From positions 38,610 through 102,609 of the forward strand of contig JBHGXV010000012.1 in NCBI GenBank assembly GCA_041920505.1: a stretch of 64,000 nucleotides of DNA, read 5' to 3'. Both the position numbers and the translations under genes were made by a program. This document shows, in pieces, positions 61,309-64,000 of the stretch (the stretch's first letter is position 1; each line of letters starts with the position of its first letter). The stretch comes from JBHGXV01 sp041920505. Lineage in GTDB: Bacteria > Bacillota > Bacilli > Brevibacillales > Brevibacillaceae. Below the pieces are notes generated by a model that was given only the letters and a program-made list of their open reading frames with translations, ran no database searches and was not told the origin of the DNA.

Positions 61309-61974
61309 TTACGACTCGTACTTTTTCAGCAATGCGGCCAACTCGTCTTCGATTTCCTTGTCCTTGTTCAACTTGGCGATCTCCTCGTCAAGCGACTTGG
61401 CTTTCTGATAGATTTCGCCGCTGGCCTCGGCCTGTGCCTCCATCTGCATCACTTTTTCCTCCATCCGCTTCAATCCGGCCAGGGCGGTATCGGAGCTCAT
61501 GCCGGCCATCGCCTTGTTGATGTTTTGCTGCGCTTTGGCCGCGTTGGCTCGGGCGACCAGCGTCTCCCGTTTTTCCTTCAGTTCGCTGATCTGTTTGCGC
61601 ATCTCGGCCAGTTTTTCGCGCAGTTGGTTGGCCGTCTCCCGGTTTTTCTCGTAACTGGCCTTGTACTCCGCCATTTTCTGTTCTGCCGCTTTCTTCTCCT
61701 CCAGGGCGCGGCGAGCCAGCTCCACGTTTTTCGCCTGGGCGGCGATGTGGGCCTGTTCTTCCCGCTTCTTCACTAACGCTTCCTGTTCTTCGTAGAGTTG
61801 CTTGAATTTCTTCTCCAGCGCGATCTGCGCCGCCACGGCTTTTTCCGCTTCCTCCAGGTCTTCTTGCATGTCGCGCAGGTACTGGTCGGTCATTTTCACC
61901 GGATCTTCCGCCTTTTCAATCAACGCATACAGGTTTGCCATCGTCAGATCACGCAAACGTTTAAAGATCGACAT
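61309..61974 (-). CDS. PspA/IM30 family protein
   Basis: A 221-residue almost wholly helical protein starting MSIFKRLRDLTMANLYALIE, the amphipathic membrane-binding helix 0 and start of helix 1 of PspA/IM30/LiaH proteins. DPVKMTDQYLRDMQEDL and the long coiled coil (KKFKQLYEEQEALVKKREEQ) follow. Such proteins assemble into ESCRT-III-like rods on the inner face of the membrane and protect it under envelope stress. GGAGGAGG precedes the ATG at 61974. First gene of a three-gene operon with DUF4178- and DUF4247-like genes. Confidence 0.9.
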   Translation of the reverse strand: MSIFKRLRDLTMANLYALIEKAEDPVKMTDQYLRDMQEDLEEAEKAVAAQIALEKKFKQLYEEQEALVKKREEQAHIAAQAKNVELARRALEEKKAAEQKMAEYKASYEKNRETANQLREKLAEMRKQISELKEKRETLVARANAAKAQQNINKAMAGMSSDTALAGLKRMEEKVMQMEAQAEASGEIYQKAKSLDEEIAKLNKDKEIEDELAALLKKYES

Positions 61975-62060
61975 GGAACATCCTCCTCCAGGATTGGGAA
62001 ATGAGCATCTCGCTATGGTTATACGAACGACGGCGCAAAAGATTTCACCCAAATGTTGCC

Positions 62061-62076
62061 TGTGAACAATTTCACG
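62061..62076. promoter_or_regulatory. Near-perfect Fnr/Crp-type palindrome upstream of pspA
   Basis: TGTGAACAATTTCACG matches TGTGA-N6-TCACA at nine of ten positions. It lies 87 bases before the pspA start and about 350 before the nirK-like start. Confidence 0.4.
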
Positions 62077-62365
62077 CCAAACACGGGATATGTGTCGATT
62101 CAACACCCATACGGCGAAAAATGCTACGACATTTTGCACAAAAAGTTTGGCAATTCAGCAACGCGCCAGCGGCATTTTCGTGAACTATGGCAACTTTACA
62201 ACGGGCCGAAAAAGTGTGTTTCGCGTCACATTTCCAGCGGATGCCGAGACGTACAGTGAAGGTGTAACCAGCAGGAACCAACGGAGCAAAAGAGCTCGTC
62301 CAGCCGGCAGACAAGATCTTTTGCATCCCCCTCACCGCGTTTCACAAGACGGAAGCCTCGATTCT

Positions 62366-62381
62366 TGTGAAAAAAATCACA
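62366..62381. promoter_or_regulatory. Perfect Fnr-type palindrome before the nirK-like gene
   Basis: TGTGAAAAAAATCACA is a perfect TGTGA-N6-TCACA site, the Bacillus Fnr/Crp-type consensus, centred 53 bases before the ATG. The distance is short for an activator at -41.5, so the transcript start would have to be very near the gene, or the site could repress. Confidence 0.6.
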
Positions 62382-62426
62382 TTAACGATTGTACACAAAA
62401 ATCCCCGCAACGAAAGGGTGAATGTT

Positions 62427-63443
62427 ATGCGTAAGAGTAAACAGATTGTACTGGCAACGTTGGCAACGACTGTCCTTCTCGCCGGTTGCGCCACCGGCAA
62501 AACGGCGGAACCGGCTGCGGCCAAAGACCCTGCCGCCACGACGGCGGCACCTGCAGCGGCGGCGACAGACAAGCCGCACATCAATACGCCGCCGGTTCAA
62601 CCGGTGATCAAGCGCGAAGGCAACATCGTCCATATCGAAATGACCGCCCAGGTCACGGACGTGGAGATTTCCAAGGGAGTCAAATACAACGCGTGGACGT
62701 TCAACGGCACCGCGCCCGGTCCGGTGATCCGCGTCAAGGAAGGCGACACGATCAAGTTCACGCTGAAAAACCTGGACCCGAACATCCCCCACTCGATGGA
62801 CTTCCACGCCGTCCACGCCGCGCCGAGCAAGAAGTTCATCGATGTGATGCCGAATGAAGCGGGCACCTTTACCTATCCGGCGACCGATCCGGGCGTGTTC
62901 ATGTACCACTGCGGCACGAAGCCGGTGCTGGCCCACATCGCCAACGGGATGTACGGAACGATCATCGTCGAGCCAAAAGGCGGCTATCCGACCGACAAAC
63001 AGATCGACCGCGAATACACCATCATCCAAAGCGAGTGGTACAAAGAAAACAACATGAACTCGTTCCTCAACGATCAGCCGAGCTATGTGGTGTTCAACGG
63101 CAGCGACTTCGCTCTCAAAGACAAGCCGCTGTTGGCCAAAGTGGGCGACCACGTCCGCCTCTACGTCAACAATGTCGGGCCGAACCAAGTATCGTCGTTC
63201 CACGTGGTCGGCACCGTATTTGACACCGTCTACCTGGACGGCAACCCGAAAAACGTGCTGCACGGCATGCAATCGGTGCTGCTCCCGGCCAGCGGCGGCG
63301 CGGTGGTCGAGTTCACCGTCACCGAGGAAGGCGACTATCCGATCGTCACCCACCAGTTCAACCACGCCTCCAAAGGGGCCGTCGGCATCCTGCGGGTCAC
63401 CAAGGACGGCAAGGACAACAACAGTGTGCAGATGAGCCACTGA
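62427..63443 (+). CDS. NirK-like two-domain copper protein (putative nitrite reductase)
   Basis: A 338-residue exported lipoprotein (lipobox LLAGC) with an Ala/Pro-rich linker and two cupredoxin domains. Ligands of copper nitrite reductase can be traced: PHSMDFH gives one type 1 and one type 2 histidine plus the catalytic Asp, MYHCGTKPVLAH and NGM give the type 2 His and type 1 Cys, His and Met, SSFHVVG the catalytic His, and PIVTHQF the type 2 His from the neighbouring subunit. A trimeric enzyme reducing nitrite to NO outside the membrane is the best guess; other two-domain multicopper oxidases are possible. GAAAGG precedes the ATG at 62427. Confidence 0.75.
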   Translation: MRKSKQIVLATLATTVLLAGCATGKTAEPAAAKDPAATTAAPAAAATDKPHINTPPVQPVIKREGNIVHIEMTAQVTDVEISKGVKYNAWTFNGTAPGPVIRVKEGDTIKFTLKNLDPNIPHSMDFHAVHAAPSKKFIDVMPNEAGTFTYPATDPGVFMYHCGTKPVLAHIANGMYGTIIVEPKGGYPTDKQIDREYTIIQSEWYKENNMNSFLNDQPSYVVFNGSDFALKDKPLLAKVGDHVRLYVNNVGPNQVSSFHVVGTVFDTVYLDGNPKNVLHGMQSVLLPASGGAVVEFTVTEEGDYPIVTHQFNHASKGAVGILRVTKDGKDNNSVQMSH

Positions 63444-63759
63444 TCGCTTCCCGAATCAAAAAGCAGGCTTCCACCCGTGATGTCATGGGTGATGGTTCCT
63501 GCTCGCTCTCTTGACGACCAGCGAAGAAGTCGGCAGTGTCCGCTGCGAAACGCGACGCGGGCAGGGGGCCGAAGTCCCCGACAGGGGGAAACATCTGGGT
63601 GTCTCATGGAAGTGAGACTTGTGCCCCCTTTTCCCCCCGCGTCTGCGTTTCTCCGCTAAGTTGGTCGTCAAAGGAGCTCGCCTCGGCCCCATCACACCAT
63701 AACTCGCACTTTTTATACAACTTGCATACATACAAAACAAACTCCCTCGTTGCCGCAGT
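63444..63759. other. Gap between the nirK-like gene and the IS element
   Basis: About 315 bases with no supported gene. It contains one hairpin near its start; the remaining 250 bases show GC-rich, low-information sequence and nothing I can name. Confidence 0.5.
63462..63503 (+). terminator. Possible terminator hairpin of the nirK-like gene
   Basis: AGCAGG at 63462-63467 pairs with CCTGCT at 63498-63503, with an inner ACCC/GGGT stem. There is no U-run, so the role is uncertain. Confidence 0.3.
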
Positions 63760-64000
63760 TGGTCAAGACCCCATTTTGTAGACACTGAAAAAAACCCTAA
63801 GCGGCAAGCTGACGTCGGTACTCAACTGGCGTCAGCTTCTTAAGTTTTCGTTGTGGTCGACTTGGATTGTAAAATTGGATATATTCCTCACTTCGCCTTT
63901 GTGCCTCATCCACGGTTCGTATATCATAAGGGTAGAGCCCTTCCGTTTTGAGATGCGAGAAGAAGCTCTCCATAGAGGCGTTATCATAACAATTGCCTCT
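63760..64000 (-). mobile_element. Terminal part of an IS3-family insertion sequence
   Basis: The element runs off the window. Its visible end probably begins at the TG of TGGTCAAGACCCCATTTTG (63760-63778), a form typical of IS3-family terminal repeats, with the transposase gene reading toward it. No target duplication can be checked because the other end is missing. Confidence 0.75.
63797..64000 (-). CDS. IS3-family transposase OrfB, C-terminal 67 residues
   Basis: The minus-strand frame, cut by the window edge, reads RGNCYDNASMESFFSHLKTE, then YPYDIRTVDEAQ, QFYNPSRPQRKL and LTPVEYRRQLAA before a TAG stop at 63797-63799. This is the end of the DDE integrase core of IS3/IS150-type transposases; the Glu of NASMESFF is the last catalytic residue. 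The rest of the gene and OrfA lie beyond the window. Confidence 0.9.
   Translation of the reverse strand, partial: RGNCYDNASMESFFSHLKTEGLYPYDIRTVDEAQRRSEEYIQFYNPSRPQRKLKKLTPVEYRRQLAA

Larger units (their letters stand above)
61975..62426. other. Divergent intergenic region between pspA and the nirK-like gene
   Basis: About 450 bases that must hold both promoters. Besides the two TGTGA-type palindromes listed separately I see no gene, RNA or terminator. No strong -35/-10 pair stands out; TGTACA near 62390 is a poor -10 candidate for the nirK-like gene. Confidence 0.5.

Noticed and set aside
62072..62335. Minus-strand 87-codon frame between pspA and the nirK-like gene
   Set aside because: No family resemblance and no good ribosome site; it covers the divergent promoter region.
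63483..63785. Minus-strand 100-codon frame before the IS element
   Set aside because: It crosses the likely IS end, has no ribosome site and a low-complexity, arginine-rich product.

Overview
The window comes from a Gram-positive bacterium of class Bacilli, probably a Brevibacillus/Tumebacillus/Effusibacillus-type lineage (the class is fairly sure, the genus is not). The evidence is a T-box leader before tyrS, a structured leader before rpsD, acuABC, ccpA with a matching cre site, a GlpP-controlled glp cluster, S-layer homology (SLH) domains and clear Shine-Dalgarno sites on nearly every gene. Most of the window looks GC-rich (roughly 60% by eye). The segment at about 22.1-52.7 kb is visibly poorer in GC (roughly 50%) and its upstream spacer is AT-rich.

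Layout. 0-8.1 kb: two lipoproteins, an MBL-fold hydrolase, a GAF/GGDEF diguanylate cyclase, a histidine phosphatase and a YcdB/SLH surface protein. 8.1-17.1 kb: the conserved block rpsD, dinB-like, tyrS (T-box), a class A penicillin-binding protein with fibronectin domains, and acuABC. 17.2-22.0 kb: a five-gene operon of a TetR repressor, three membrane-fusion adaptors and an EmrB-type MFS pump. 22.1-52.2 kb: the centrepiece, a four-gene minus-strand operon of a membrane protein of unknown function, a single 25.4-kb gene for an 8476-residue RTX protein with an N-terminal class 3 lipase domain, a HlyB-type ABC exporter and a HlyD-type adaptor. 52.8-57.7 kb: glpP, glpF, glpK and glpD with GlpP-type terminator leaders and a cre/promoter overlap. 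57.8-59.8 kb: ccpA and an MTA/SAH nucleosidase fused to a glutaredoxin-like domain. 59.9-62.0 kb: a pspA-DUF4178-DUF4247 operon. 62.4-63.4 kb: a NirK-like copper protein with an Fnr-type palindrome. The right edge cuts an IS3-family element.

How it works together. The RTX operon resembles a complete proteobacterial-type type I secretion locus (giant glycine/aspartate-rich substrate with an uncleaved C-terminal signal, HlyB with a dead C39-like domain, HlyD), but it sits in a host that should have no outer membrane, and no TolC or HlyC gene is present. The RTX array has about 46 tandem modules of about 163 residues, each with eight calcium-binding nonapeptides followed by a conserved beta segment. 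A Ca2+-folded, roughly 0.9-MDa secreted stalk carrying a lipase at its N-terminus is the simplest reading. The segment lies between acuC and ccpA, genes that are close neighbours in Bacillus subtilis, consistent with acquisition of foreign DNA at this place.
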